Part shown: positions 27,186 to 36,839 of the stretch, piece by piece | Layout: each line of letters opens with the position of its first letter | Numbering within the stretch: position 1 is the stretch's first letter | Assembly (NCBI RefSeq): GCF_019704555.1 | Contig: NZ_AP024745.1 | Location: 9,826,001 to 9,890,000, forward strand | Origin: Actinoplanes sp. L3-i22 | Lineage (GTDB): Bacteria; Actinomycetota; Actinomycetes; Mycobacteriales; Micromonosporaceae | Direction: 5' to 3' | Length of the DNA: 64,000 nucleotides | Notes under the pieces: generated by a model | Seen by the model: only the letters and a program-made list of their open reading frames with translations | Database searches by the model: none | What the model was told of the DNA's origin: nothing | Position numbers and translations under genes: made by a program

Positions 27186-29342
27186 ATGGCGCAGAAGACA
27201 TCGGAGAAGGGGCTCACCGGCGCGGCCGCGCCGGTGGTGACAGAGCCCGGCAGAGTTCGCAACGTGGTGCTGGTGGGTCACTCCGGCGCCGGGAAGACCA
27301 CGCTGGTGGAGGCGCTGCTCGCGGCCACCGGCACGATCCCCCGGACCGGCACGGTGACGGACGGCACCACGGTCACCGACAACGATCCGGCCGCGGTCCG
27401 GCAGCAACGCTCGGTGGCGCTGTCCTGCGCCCCGCTCGTGCACCAGGACGTGAAGGTCAACCTGCTGGACACCCCCGGCTACGCCGACTTCGTCGGTGAG
27501 CTGCGGGCCGGGCTGCGCGCGGCGGACGCGGCGCTGTTCGTGATCTCGGCAGTGGACGGCGTGGACGAGGCGACCGTCGGGCTCTGGGAGGAGTGCGCCG
27601 CGGTCGGCATGCCGCGCGCGGTGGCGATCACCCGGCTGGACCATCCCCGCGCCGACTACGAGCAGGCGCTGCAGGACTGCCAGGACGCGTTCGGCGAGAA
27701 CGTGATGCCGATCTACCAGCCGATGCTCGGCGACGACGGCCAGTCCGTGGTCGGCCTGATCGGCCTGGTCACGCTGCGGGTGCTGGACTACTCGCAGGGC
27801 TATCCGCCGCGGACCGGCGAGGCCGAGCAGGCGCATCTGAACCCGATCGCCGACGACCGGAACCAGCTCATCGAGGGGATCATCGCGGAGAGCGAGGACG
27901 AGACCCTGATGGACCGGTACATCGCCGGCGAGCTGATCTCCACCGACGCCCTGATCCCGGACCTGGAGACGGCGGTCGCCCGGGGCAATTTCTACCCGGT
28001 CATCCCGGTCTGCGCGGGCACCGGCGTCGGCCTGGACGCGCTGCTCGACGGCCTGGTCAACGCCGGCCCGTCGCCGCTGGAGCACGATCTGCCGGTGGTC
28101 ACCGGGGTGGACGGCACGCCGCGCCCGCCGCTGACCTGCGACCCGGACGGCCCGCTGGTCGCCGAGGTGGTCCGCACCACGATCGACCGGCACGTCGGCC
28201 GGGTGTCGCTGGTCCGGGTGTTCTCCGGCACGCTGCGGCCGGACCAGACGCTGCACGTCTCCGGGCACGGCCTGGCCGAGCGCGGCCACCCGGACCACGA
28301 CGCGGACGAGCGGGTGGCGCACGTCTACACCCCGCTCGGCGCGACGCTGCGCGAGGTGGGCGCCTGCGTGGCCGGCGACATCTGCGCGATCACCAAGTCG
28401 GGCAGCGCGGAGACCGGCGACACGCTCTCCGGCAAGGACGACCCGATGCTGATGGCGCCGTGGTCGATGCCGGAGCCGATGCTGCCGATCGCGGTGGTCG
28501 CCAAGACCCGCTCGGACGAGGACGCGCTGGCCAAGAACCTGGGCCGGCTGGTCGCCGGCGACCCGGCGTTACGGCTGGACCGGAACGCCGACACCCACCA
28601 GCTGGTGCTGTGGACGATGGGCGAGTCGCACGCGGACGTGGTCCTGGACCGCCTCCGGGCCGGCGGGGTCGAGCTGGACACCGAGCCGGTCAAGGTGTCG
28701 CTGCGGGAGACCTTCGGCGCGCCGGCGAAGGGGCACGGCCGGCACGTCAAGCAGTCCGGCGGCCACGGGCAGTACGCGGTCTGCGACATCGAGATCGAGC
28801 CGCTCCCCCGCGGCAGCGGCTTCGAGTTCGTCGACAAGGTGGTCGGCGGCGCGGTGCCGCACAACTACATCCCGTCGGTGGAGAAGGGCGTCCGCGCGCA
28901 GTTGGAGAAGGGCATCGTGGCCGGTTACCCGGTCGTCGACCTGAAGGTCACGCTCTACGACGGCAAGGCGCACAGCGTGGACTCCTCGGACGCGGCGTTC
29001 CAGACCGCCGGCGCGATCGCGCTGCGCGAGGCGGCCGGCGTGGGGCAGATGACGCTCCTGGAGCCGGTCGACGAGATCGTGGTGCGGGTGCCGGACACGT
29101 ACGTCGGCGCGGTGATGAGCGACCTGTCCGGGCGTCGCGGGCGGCCGCTCGGCTCGGACACCGAGGAGTCCGGCGGGCACAGCCTGGTCCGGGCCGAGGT
29201 GCCGGCGATCGAGCTGGTCCGGTACGCCGTCGAGCTGCGCGCGCTGTCCTCCGGGTCGGGCACGTTCTCCCGGTCGTACCTGCGTCACGAGCCGATGCCC
29301 CCGCACCTCGCCGAGCAGGTCAAGAAGGAGCACACCCGGTAA
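27186..29342 (+). CDS. Elongation factor G-like GTPase (EF-G2 type)
   Basis: 718 residues from ATG 27186 (AGGAG upstream). Full EF-G layout: G1 GHSGAGKTT, G3 DTPGYADF, domain II, and C-terminal domains with GGHGQYAVCDIEIEP. The G4 motif NKxD is ITRLD, and the switch I region is shortened and divergent. These features mark the second EF-G paralogue of actinobacteria (FusA2), whose role is not that of the main translocase. It breaks the otherwise conserved pgsA-HIT neighbourhood and runs against it. Confidence 0.88.
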   Translation: MAQKTSEKGLTGAAAPVVTEPGRVRNVVLVGHSGAGKTTLVEALLAATGTIPRTGTVTDGTTVTDNDPAAVRQQRSVALSCAPLVHQDVKVNLLDTPGYADFVGELRAGLRAADAALFVISAVDGVDEATVGLWEECAAVGMPRAVAITRLDHPRADYEQALQDCQDAFGENVMPIYQPMLGDDGQSVVGLIGLVTLRVLDYSQGYPPRTGEAEQAHLNPIADDRNQLIEGIIAESEDETLMDRYIAGELISTDALIPDLETAVARGNFYPVIPVCAGTGVGLDALLDGLVNAGPSPLEHDLPVVTGVDGTPRPPLTCDPDGPLVAEVVRTTIDRHVGRVSLVRVFSGTLRPDQTLHVSGHGLAERGHPDHDADERVAHVYTPLGATLREVGACVAGDICAITKSGSAETGDTLSGKDDPMLMAPWSMPEPMLPIAVVAKTRSDEDALAKNLGRLVAGDPALRLDRNADTHQLVLWTMGESHADVVLDRLRAGGVELDTEPVKVSLRETFGAPAKGHGRHVKQSGGHGQYAVCDIEIEPLPRGSGFEFVDKVVGGAVPHNYIPSVEKGVRAQLEKGIVAGYPVVDLKVTLYDGKAHSVDSSDAAFQTAGAIALREAAGVGQMTLLEPVDEIVVRVPDTYVGAVMSDLSGRRGRPLGSDTEESGGHSLVRAEVPAIELVRYAVELRALSSGSGTFSRSYLRHEPMPPHLAEQVKKEHTR

Positions 29343-29345
29343 CGG

Positions 29346-29852
29346 TCAGGCCGGCCACGCCTTGGCCAGCATCAGCCGGGTCTCGGCGAGCAGCTGCGGC
29401 AGGATCTTGGTCTGGCCGATCACCGGCATGAAGTTCGCATCGCCGCCCCACCGTGGCACCACGTGCTGGTGCAGGTGGGCGGCGATCCCGGCGCCGGCCA
29501 CGGCGCCCTGGTTCATGCCGAGGTTGAAGCCGTGCGGGCGGCTGACCGCGCGGATCACCCGCATCGCCGTCCGGGTGAAGGCGGCCGTCTCGACCGTCTC
29601 CTCCTCGGTCAGGTCGGTGTAGTCCGCGACGTGCCGGTACGGGCACACCATCAGGTGGCCCGGGTTGTACGGATACAGGTTCAGCACCGCGAAGACCGTC
29701 ACCCCGCGCGCCACCACCAGGGTGTCCGACTCGGGCAGGTCCGGGGCCTGGCACAACGGGCAACCGGCGGGCGCGTTCTCCCCGGTGATGTACGGCATCC
29801 GGTGCGGCGTCCAGAGCCGCTCCAACCCGTCCGTGGCGTCCATCCTCCGCAT
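29346..29852 (-). CDS. HIT-family hydrolase (AP4A phosphorylase-like)
   Basis: 168 residues from ATG 29852, one base after the diguanylate cyclase stop; ATG 29843 is an alternative. The catalytic histidine triad is AHLHQHVVPRWGGD (H-x-H-x-H). CPLCQ near residue 38 gives a possible zinc site, and NPGHLMVCPYRHV is typical of the branch. It is the equivalent of the HIT gene next to thrS and pgsA in Mycobacterium. Substrates are dinucleoside polyphosphates or AMP conjugates. Confidence 0.9.
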   Translation of the reverse strand: MRRMDATDGLERLWTPHRMPYITGENAPAGCPLCQAPDLPESDTLVVARGVTVFAVLNLYPYNPGHLMVCPYRHVADYTDLTEEETVETAAFTRTAMRVIRAVSRPHGFNLGMNQGAVAGAGIAAHLHQHVVPRWGGDANFMPVIGQTKILPQLLAETRLMLAKAWPA

Positions 29853-29853
29853 C

Positions 29854-31788
29854 CTAGGCGGTGGTCGCCCCGAGATCATGTACGTGATATCGGCCGGTGC
29901 CACCCCGCTTGGCCACGTACATCGCGGCGTCGGCGTCGCGCAGCACGTCGTCGGCGCCCTGGCCGGGCCCGGACAGGGCGATCCCGATGCTGGCCGGGGT
30001 CCGCAGCACGTGCCCGTCCACCACCATCGTCTCGTCCAGCGCCTGGACCACCCGCTCGGCGATCACCCGGGCGCCGGCCGGCTCGTTCAGGTCCTCGGCC
30101 AGGATGACGAACTCGTCGCCGCCGAGCCGGGCCACCGTGTCCTCGGTGCGCACGCAGGTCCGCAGCCGGTCGGCGACGATCCGCAGCACCCCGTCCCCGA
30201 CGTCGTGGCCGTACGTGTCGTTCACCGGCTTGAACCCGTTGAGGTCGAGCAGCAGCACCCCGACCCGCCGGTCGGTGCGCTTGGCCCGGGCCAGCGAGCC
30301 GGTCAGCCGGTCCCAGAGCAGCGCCCGGTTGCCCAGCCCGGTGAGCATGTCGTGCATCGCCCGCCGGGTCAGCTCGGCGGTCAGCGCCACGCTGTCCAGC
30401 GCCAGCGACACCTGGGTGCGCAGCGTCCGCAGCGACGTGACCACGTCCTCCGGCAGCTCGTCCTCGGCCCCGACCAGCAGGATGCCGAAGAACCGCGCGC
30501 CGTTGAGCAGCGGCAGCAGCATCACCGGGCGGTCGCCGAGGGCGTCCATCCCGGTCAGGCCGAGCGCGGCCAGCGTGCGCCCGGCGATCACCTCGCCGCT
30601 CGCCAGCCGGACCAGCAGGCTGGCCGGCACCGCCTCGCCGGGGAGCCGGAACCCGGCCACCGTCTCCGCGCCGGACCCGGCCGCGTGCAGCACGCTCCAG
30701 ACGTCCGGGTCCTCCGGAGTCACGCTGACGATCACGGTCCGCGCGCCGGGGCAGCCGTCGACCAGCGCCGCCGCGGCGGCCGCCGCCAGCCGCTGCACCT
30801 CGTTCGCGTCGTTGGTGGTGAGCAGGCCGGTGCCGAGGTCGTTGAGGATCTGCTCGCGGGTCATCGCCTGGCGCAGCGCGCCCAGGCCGGCGTCCAGCCG
30901 GACCAGCAGGCGGCTGTTGTCCCGCAGCGCGATCACCTGCCGGGTCACCACCAGGCCGGTGAGCAGGATGGAACCGGCGACGACCGGCCAGTACCGGGCG
31001 GTCAGGCCGTGCAGCAGCGCGCCGAGCAGCAGCGCGCAGGCCGCGCCGACCGCGAGGTAGGGCACCAGGCTGGACGGCCGCTGCTCGGTCACCGGCTCCT
31101 CGGGCCGGCCGCCCTGGACCGCGCGCAGCTGCGTCCGCCCGGCCGCGATGATCAGCCCGGCGAACAGGAGCCAGGTCGCCAGCGTCCAGTGCTGCCGGTC
31201 CTCGGCGAGGACCCGCTGGCCGACCGAGACGAGCATGCTGCAGAACGCGGCCAGGCCGGAGAGCACCAGCGTGCGCCGGCTCACCTCGACCGGCCCGCCG
31301 AGCACCAGGCGGGCGATCGCGAAGAGCACGACCAGCAGGCCACCCGTCTTGATCATCACGACCGCCGGGACGAAGCCGCCGTGGCCCAGCACGTGCGGGT
31401 AGATCACGAAGTACCAGACGAAGAGCATCCCGGCGATCTGGACGACCGCCATGTCCAGGGCCAGCCGGGCGTTGCTGGCCGACCAGCGGGCCCGGATCGG
31501 CACGGCCAGCAGCCCGCCGAGCACCAGCAGCATCACCGTCACGTCGCCGATCCACACCATCGGGCTCGGCGACGGGTAGTCGTGGTTCCCGGTGATCAGC
31601 ATGTAGGCCAGCGCCCAGCCGGTGGTCGCGGTCATCGCCGTCCAGGCCAGCGCGGTGATCGTGGCGTAGCGACGGGCTCCCCGCGCGACGGCCAGGCGGG
31701 CGCCCCGCCAGCAGAGCCAGGCGGCGATCCCGGAGAGCACCGGCGCGACCAGCCGGAAGCCGGTGATCTCGGCGGTCCACCAGGTCAT
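29854..31788 (-). CDS. Membrane diguanylate cyclase with GAF-like domain (second of pair)
   Basis: 644 residues from ATG 31788, overlapping the previous stop by 4 nt. About eight to ten membrane spans (residues 1-300), a GAF-like region (~330-460) and a C-terminal GGDEF domain. Active site is RLGGDEFVILAE; an inhibitory RxxD site (RTED) lies exactly five residues before GGDEF. It makes cyclic di-GMP from two GTP with product inhibition. From the GAF region onward it resembles the upstream protein, so the two arose by duplication with different membrane parts. Confidence 0.9.
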   Translation of the reverse strand: MTWWTAEITGFRLVAPVLSGIAAWLCWRGARLAVARGARRYATITALAWTAMTATTGWALAYMLITGNHDYPSPSPMVWIGDVTVMLLVLGGLLAVPIRARWSASNARLALDMAVVQIAGMLFVWYFVIYPHVLGHGGFVPAVVMIKTGGLLVVLFAIARLVLGGPVEVSRRTLVLSGLAAFCSMLVSVGQRVLAEDRQHWTLATWLLFAGLIIAAGRTQLRAVQGGRPEEPVTEQRPSSLVPYLAVGAACALLLGALLHGLTARYWPVVAGSILLTGLVVTRQVIALRDNSRLLVRLDAGLGALRQAMTREQILNDLGTGLLTTNDANEVQRLAAAAAAALVDGCPGARTVIVSVTPEDPDVWSVLHAAGSGAETVAGFRLPGEAVPASLLVRLASGEVIAGRTLAALGLTGMDALGDRPVMLLPLLNGARFFGILLVGAEDELPEDVVTSLRTLRTQVSLALDSVALTAELTRRAMHDMLTGLGNRALLWDRLTGSLARAKRTDRRVGVLLLDLNGFKPVNDTYGHDVGDGVLRIVADRLRTCVRTEDTVARLGGDEFVILAEDLNEPAGARVIAERVVQALDETMVVDGHVLRTPASIGIALSGPGQGADDVLRDADAAMYVAKRGGTGRYHVHDLGATTA

Positions 31789-33005
31789 GACAGCACCGCG
31801 GCGTGCAGGTGGAATCGCCCGTCGCCCTGCCGCTTGGCCACGTACATCGCGGCGTCGGCGGCCCGCAGCACGTCGTCCGGGCCGTTGCCCTGGGTGGAGA
31901 GCGCGATGCCGACGCTGGCCGGGGTACGCAGCAGGTGCCCGTCCAGGACCACCGGCTCGTTCAGCGCCTCGATGATCCGCTCGGCGACCACCAGCACGTC
32001 CTGCGGCTCGCGCAGGTCCTCGGCGACCACCACGAACTCGTCGCCGCCCAGCCGGGCCACCATGTCCTCGGTGCGCACGCACGTGCGCAGCCGGTCGGCG
32101 ACCACCTTGAGCAGCATGTCCCCGGCGTCGTGGCCGTACGTGTCGTTCACCGCCTTGAACCCGTTCAGGTCCAGCAGCAGCACCCCGACCGGGCGGGCGG
32201 TCCGCCGGGAGCGGGCCAGCGCTCCGGTCAGCCGGTCCCGCAGCAGCGCCCGGTTGCCGAGCCCGGTGAGCATGTCGTACATCGCGCGCCGGATCAGCTC
32301 GGCGGTCAGCGCCACGCTCTCCAGCGCCAGCGACACCTGGCTGCGCAGCGTGTGCAGGGCCTTCACCACGTCGTCCGGCAGCGCCTCGTCGGTGGCGACG
32401 GTGAGCAGTCCGAAGAAGCGCTCCCCGTTGACCAGCGGCAGCACCATCAGCGGCCGGCCGCCGACGCGTTCCAGGCCGGGCAGGCCGAGGCCGGACCAGC
32501 CCGCGTCGTCGGCCAGCGCCTCCCCGGCGGCCAGCCGGGTGACCAGCGAGGCCGGGACGACCGCGCCCGGCACCTCGACCCCGATCAGCGCCTCGGCGTC
32601 GTGCCCGGCGGCCCGCGCGACGATCCAGGCGTCCCGGTCCGGGGCGGCGACGACGATCGCGGTACGCACGTTCCCGCATCCGGCCAGCACCGCGGTGGCG
32701 GCGTCGGCGGCGAGCCGGTGCACGTGGGCCGCGTCGGTGGCGCCGAGCATCGCGGTGCCCAGCTCGCTCAGCACGTGTTCGCGGGCCATCGCCCCGCTGA
32801 GCGCCGCCATGCTGGCGTCGAGCCGGAGCACCAGCTGGTCGTGGCGTCGCCAGCCGGCCCAGGCCAGCGCGGCCACCAGGCTGGAGAAGAGCGGGTAGCC
32901 GAGCGCCGGCAGGGGGAGCAGGCCGATGCCGAGCACATGCAGCACCAGGCAGGCGACCGCCAGGGCATACCCGGTCAGCGCCAGTCTCGGCGTCCGGAAC
33001 CGCAT
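31785..33005 (-). CDS. Membrane diguanylate cyclase with GAF-like domain (first of pair)
   Basis: 406 residues from ATG 33005; an in-frame GTG at 33035 would add ten residues. Two membrane spans (~10-55), a GAF-like region (~85-225), then GGDEF: RLGGDEFVVVAED with the RTED inhibitory site. DLNGFKAVNDTYGHDAGD is the canonical metal and substrate segment. Cotranscribed with the downstream cyclase and HIT gene. Inserted between HIT and thrS, which are adjacent in Mycobacterium. Confidence 0.9.
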   Translation of the reverse strand: MRFRTPRLALTGYALAVACLVLHVLGIGLLPLPALGYPLFSSLVAALAWAGWRRHDQLVLRLDASMAALSGAMAREHVLSELGTAMLGATDAAHVHRLAADAATAVLAGCGNVRTAIVVAAPDRDAWIVARAAGHDAEALIGVEVPGAVVPASLVTRLAAGEALADDAGWSGLGLPGLERVGGRPLMVLPLVNGERFFGLLTVATDEALPDDVVKALHTLRSQVSLALESVALTAELIRRAMYDMLTGLGNRALLRDRLTGALARSRRTARPVGVLLLDLNGFKAVNDTYGHDAGDMLLKVVADRLRTCVRTEDMVARLGGDEFVVVAEDLREPQDVLVVAERIIEALNEPVVLDGHLLRTPASVGIALSTQGNGPDDVLRAADAAMYVAKRQGDGRFHLHAAVLS

Positions 33006-33082
33006 GTGCACCCCGCTCCCGCCGCCGCACCGCACGGAGGCGTATCCGCCGTCAGTTCGGTCGGCGGGAGCCGGAGTTGAGG

Positions 33083-35080
33083 TCAGGCCGCGCTGGGCCC
33101 GGTGTTAACTCGGGAGCGAACCACCTCGACGACGTGCGCGACGGCCTCGTCGATGGTCACGCCGTTGCGCTGCGAGCCGTCCCGGTAGCGGAACGACACG
33201 GTCCCGCCGTTGACGTCGTCGTCGCCGGCGATCGCCATGAACGGGATCTTCTGCTGCTGCGCGGTGCGGATCTTCTTCTGCATCCGGTCGGTGGAGTAGT
33301 CCACCTCGGCCCGGATGCCCGCCTTCTTCAGCTTGGCCACGAACTCGGCCAGGTAGTCGGCGTGGTCGTCGCGGATCGGGATGCCGACCACCTGCACCGG
33401 CGCCAGCCAGGCCGGGAACGCGCCGGCGTAGTGCTCGACCAGCACGCCGAAGAACCGCTCGATCGAGCCGAACTTCGCCGAGTGGATCATCACCGGCTCC
33501 TGCCGGGTGCCGTCGGCCGCCTGGTACTCCAGGCCGAAGCCGGCCGGCTGGTTGAAGTCGTACTGAATGGTGGACATCTGCCAGGTCCGGCCGATCGCGT
33601 CCTTGCACTGAATGCTGATCTTCGGGCCGTAGAACGCCGCGCCGCCCGGGTCGAGCACCAGCTCCAGGCCGGACTCGGTGGCCGCGTCCTCCAGGACCTT
33701 GGTGGCCTTCGCCCACTGCTCGTCCGAGCCGATGAACTTGTCGCTCTTCGGGTCCCGGGTCGACAGCTCCAGGTAGTAGTCGTCCAGGCCGAAGTCGTCG
33801 AGCAGCGAGCGGACGAAGTTCAGCAGGTGCTTGATCTCGTCCGGGGCCTGCTCGGCGGTGACGTAGGAGTGCGAGTCGTCCTGGGTCAGGCCGCGCACCC
33901 GGGTCAGGCCGTGCACCACGCCGGACTTCTCGTAGCGGTAGACCGTGCCGAACTCGAACAGCCGCATCGGCAGCTCACGGTAGGACCGCCCGCGCGACCT
34001 GAAGATCAGGTTGTGCATCGGGCAGTTCATCGCCTTGAGGTAGTAGTTCGCCCCCTCCAGCTCCATCGGGGGGAACATGGTGTCCTTGTAGTAGGGCAGG
34101 TGTCCCGAGGTGTGGAACAGCCCTTCCTTGGTGATGTGCGGGGTGCCGACGTACTGGAAGCCCTCTTCGATGTGGCGGGCGCGGACGTAGTCCTCCATCT
34201 CGCGCTTGATCACGCCACCCTTCGGGTGGAAGACCACCAGACCCGACCCGATTTCATCGGGGAAGGAGAAGAGATCCAGCTCGCTGCCCAACTTGCGGTG
34301 GTCCCGGCGCTCGGCTTCGGCAAGACGATTGAGGTACGCCTTGAGCTCGTCCCGCGACGGCCACGCCGTACCGTAAATCCTCTGAAGTTGGGGGTTCTTC
34401 TCGGAACCGCGCCAGTAGGCGGCGGCCGAGCGCATCAGCTTGAACGCCGGGATCAGCCGGGTCGACGGCAGGTGCGGCCCGCGGCAGAGGTCGCCCCAGA
34501 CCCGCTCGCCGTCCTTGTTCAGGTTGTCGTAGTGGGTGAGCTCGCCGGCGCCGACCGCGGCGGCCTCCTCGTCCACGTCACCCTTGATGTCGACCAGCTC
34601 GAGCTTGAACGGCTCGCCCTTGAGCTCGGCCTTCGCCTCGTCGAGCGAGGAGTACTCCCGGCGGCGGAACGTCTGGCCGGCCTTGACGATGTCCTGCATC
34701 CGCTTCTCGAGCTTCGTCAGGTCCTCGGGCTGGAACGGCTTCTCGACGTCGAAGTCGTAGTAGAAGCCGTCCCGGATCGGCGGGCCGATGCCCAGCTTGG
34801 CCTCCGGGAACACGTCCTGCACGGCCTGCGCGAGCACGTGCGCGGTCGAGTGCCGCAGCACGTCCAGACCGTCCGGCTCGTCGATGTGGACCGGGGTGAC
34901 CTCGGTGTCGGCGGCCGGCGCCCAGGCCAGGTCGCGCAGCCGGCCGTCGGCCTCCCGGACCACGACGATCGCCCGCGGTCCGTTGGCCGGAAGCCCGGCG
35001 GCGGCCACCGCGTCGGCCGCCGTAGTCCCGGCCGGGACGACTAGTGGGTCGGCCGCGACGGGTGTACGGGGTGCAGACAC
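33083..35080 (-). CDS. thrS: Threonyl-tRNA synthetase
   Basis: 665 residues from GTG 35080, which has GGAG seven bases upstream; ATG 35092 is possible. N-terminal TGS-like domain, editing domain with [11 protein letters not shown], catalytic core with [11 protein letters not shown] (zinc Cys), [14 protein letters not shown] (motif 2) and a C-terminal anticodon domain ([14 protein letters not shown]). It charges tRNA-Thr and removes mischarged serine. First gene of the block that runs down to pimA. Confidence 0.97.
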   Translation of the reverse strand: MSAPRTPVAADPLVVPAGTTAADAVAAAGLPANGPRAIVVVREADGRLRDLAWAPAADTEVTPVHIDEPDGLDVLRHSTAHVLAQAVQDVFPEAKLGIGPPIRDGFYYDFDVEKPFQPEDLTKLEKRMQDIVKAGQTFRRREYSSLDEAKAELKGEPFKLELVDIKGDVDEEAAAVGAGELTHYDNLNKDGERVWGDLCRGPHLPSTRLIPAFKLMRSAAAYWRGSEKNPQLQRIYGTAWPSRDELKAYLNRLAEAERRDHRKLGSELDLFSFPDEIGSGLVVFHPKGGVIKREMEDYVRARHIEEGFQYVGTPHITKEGLFHTSGHLPYYKDTMFPPMELEGANYYLKAMNCPMHNLIFRSRGRSYRELPMRLFEFGTVYRYEKSGVVHGLTRVRGLTQDDSHSYVTAEQAPDEIKHLLNFVRSLLDDFGLDDYYLELSTRDPKSDKFIGSDEQWAKATKVLEDAATESGLELVLDPGGAAFYGPKISIQCKDAIGRTWQMSTIQYDFNQPAGFGLEYQAADGTRQEPVMIHSAKFGSIERFFGVLVEHYAGAFPAWLAPVQVVGIPIRDDHADYLAEFVAKLKKAGIRAEVDYSTDRMQKKIRTAQQQKIPFMAIAGDDDVNGGTVSFRYRDGSQRNGVTIDEAVAHVVEVVRSRVNTGPSAA

Positions 35081-35133
35081 GGTGATCTCCATTCAGAAAG
35101 TGACTTGTGGTCCTGATGCTATCCGCCTGCGGA

Positions 35134-36051
35134 TTACTCTCCGCTCGCGGCGGCCAGCCACGCCGGGAGCGGTTCCCGGGCGGCGAGCCAGTCCTCCGGG
35201 ATCCCCTCGATCCCGGTGTACGCCGCCACCACTCCCCCGGCGATCGCCGCGGTGGTGTCCACGTCCCCGCCGGCGACCACGCACGCCGCCACCGCGGCCG
35301 GGAAGTCCTCGAGATAGCGGTCCGCCACCCAGAGCGCGAACGGCACGGTGTCCTGCGCGGTCGCCTGCCCGCCGCTGCCCAGCCGCTCGGCCGCCTCCGC
35401 CAGCGACCCGGTCAGCCCGGCCGCCGTGGTCAGCCCGTCGTGGACCACGCCCGGCGCGGTGTGCGCCGCCACCGCCAGCAGCAGCTGGCCGGGGTCCGGC
35501 TTGTGCCCGTTGAGCCGGGACGCGGCGGCGAACGCGGCGGCCACCGACACCGCCACCCCGCCGGCGATCCCCTCCGGATGCGCGTGGGTCACCTCGGCGG
35601 CGCGGACGCCCTGGAGCGCCGCGTGCGGGAGCGAGTCGGCGTGCCAGGCCCCGAGCGGCGCCGCGCGCATGGCCGCCCCGTTGCCGCACGAGCCCTGCCC
35701 GTTGAACGCCGCCGCCGCGGCGATCGGCCACGGCAGGCCCTCCCGGATCTGGCGGAGCATCACCACCGCGCCCGGCCCGTACCCTCGATACGGCTCGAAG
35801 ACGGCGCCCAGCCGGTCGGCGAAGGCGTCCCGGTCGAAGTCGCCCTCGTCCAGGGTGGCGACCAGGCAGCAGGCCTGTTCGGTGTCGTCGGTCCAGTCCC
35901 ACAGCGGGGCCGGAGTGCGGGCTTCGAGGAGGTCGGCGGGCTTGTTGCCGGGCACGAAGTACTGGGCGCCGAGCGCGTCGCCGACACTGAGGCCGGCCAG
36001 GCTGTCCAGGGCCAGCGCGAGGCGCGTACCGGGGAAAAGAGTGAATGACAT
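35134..36051 (-). CDS. ADP-ribosylglycohydrolase family protein
   Basis: 305 residues from ATG 36051. The dinuclear-metal motifs are present: WTDDTEQA near residue 45 and GGDVDTTAAIAGGVVAAYTG near 255. SVGDALGAQY at the start is the other family block. It removes ADP-ribose from proteins or small molecules in the cytoplasm; target unknown. Divergent from the response regulator gene over 96 bp that contain two inverted repeats. Confidence 0.9.
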   Translation of the reverse strand: MSFTLFPGTRLALALDSLAGLSVGDALGAQYFVPGNKPADLLEARTPAPLWDWTDDTEQACCLVATLDEGDFDRDAFADRLGAVFEPYRGYGPGAVVMLRQIREGLPWPIAAAAAFNGQGSCGNGAAMRAAPLGAWHADSLPHAALQGVRAAEVTHAHPEGIAGGVAVSVAAAFAAASRLNGHKPDPGQLLLAVAAHTAPGVVHDGLTTAAGLTGSLAEAAERLGSGGQATAQDTVPFALWVADRYLEDFPAAVAACVVAGGDVDTTAAIAGGVVAAYTGIEGIPEDWLAAREPLPAWLAAASGE

Positions 36052-36079
36052 CGGTACTTCGGATCGTATTCCATCACTG

Positions 36080-36111
36080 AGGGTCATCAAAACATCTCAC
36101 TCCATGACCCT
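36080..36111. promoter_or_regulatory. Inverted repeat, possible operator
   Basis: AGGGTCAT (36080-36087) and ATGACCCT (36104-36111) are perfect inverted copies 16 bp apart, in the divergent spacer between the ADP-ribosylglycohydrolase and the response regulator genes. Confidence 0.4.
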
Positions 36112-36126
36112 TTAGGTTCTGCCCGC

Positions 36127-36146
36127 CGAAGACAGTACGGTCTTCG
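36127..36146 (+). promoter_or_regulatory. Inverted repeat over a leaderless promoter of the response regulator gene
   Basis: CGAAGAC-AGTACG-GTCTTCG is a perfect 7-bp inverted repeat ending one base before ATG 36148. TACGGT (36136-36141) inside it is a plausible -10 with exactly 6 nt to the start codon; TTAGGT at 36112 could be the -35. An autoregulatory site is plausible. Confidence 0.45.
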
Positions 36147-36147
36147 C

Positions 36148-36837
36148 ATGGCCACGGTGTTGCTCGTCGAGGACGACCATGTCGTGCGCGGCGCCATGCT
36201 CCGTTCGCTAGCCGACCGGGGGCACGCCGTGCACGCCGTCGGCACCGCTCTGGAGGCGCTCCGGCGGGTCGCCGCGGAGACGCCCGACCTGGTCGTTCTC
36301 GACCTCGGGCTGCCCGATCTGGACGGTTCGGACGCGCTGCGCATGCTGCGTGGCATCACCGATGTGCCGATCATCATCGCCACCGCGCGCGACGACGAGC
36401 AGACCGTCGTGCGCCTGCTGCGGGCCGGCGCCGACGACTACATGGTCAAGCCGTTCACCGGCGCCCACCTGGACGCGCGAATAGCCACCGTGTTGCGCCG
36501 GGTCGGCCGCGCCAGCCGCGCCGCCCAGCCCGCCGTCCACGAGGTCGGCGAGCTCCGGGTCGACGTGGGCGAGCGCAGCGCCACCCTGGGCGACCAGTCG
36601 CTGGCGCTGACCCGCAAGGAATTCGACCTGCTGGCGTACCTGGCGGCCCGTCCGGGCCGGGTGGTTTCCCGTCGTGAGCTGTTGGAGGAGGTATGGCGGC
36701 AGCCCTCGGTCGGCGAGGACCAGACCATCGACGTGCATTTGTACTGGCTCCGCCGGAAACTGGGCGAGTCCGCGGCGAAGCCCCGCTACCTGCGCACCGT
36801 GCGGGGGGTCGGATTCCGGTTGGTGGCTCCGGACTGA
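36148..36837 (+). CDS. OmpR/PhoB-type response regulator
   Basis: 229 residues. Receiver domain with acidic pocket VLLVEDDHV, phospho-acceptor Asp in LVVLDLGLPD (~52), Thr in IATARDD and Lys in DYMVKPF. Winged-helix DNA-binding domain from ~130, with LTRKEFDLLAYLA and the C-terminal RTVRGVGFRL. The kinase gene follows after 2 nt, so both make one system. Confidence 0.96.
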   Translation: MATVLLVEDDHVVRGAMLRSLADRGHAVHAVGTALEALRRVAAETPDLVVLDLGLPDLDGSDALRMLRGITDVPIIIATARDDEQTVVRLLRAGADDYMVKPFTGAHLDARIATVLRRVGRASRAAQPAVHEVGELRVDVGERSATLGDQSLALTRKEFDLLAYLAARPGRVVSRRELLEEVWRQPSVGEDQTIDVHLYWLRRKLGESAAKPRYLRTVRGVGFRLVAPD

Positions 36838-36839
36838 GG

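Noticed and set aside
25526..27262. A 578-codon minus-strand frame that could suggest an N-terminally extended acyltransferase
   Set aside because: Everything upstream of GTG 26392 is the pgsA gene read in the wrong frame; GTG 26392 overlaps the pgsA stop as GTGA.
29665..32898. A 1077-codon plus-strand frame opposite the diguanylate cyclases
   Set aside because: Its amino acid composition (Gln, Arg, His, Pro) is that of a shadow frame; the minus-strand GGDEF motifs are unambiguous.
33083..35180. T-box riboswitch before thrS
   Set aside because: Only ~50 bp separate thrS from the ADP-ribosylglycohydrolase gene, too short for a T-box leader.
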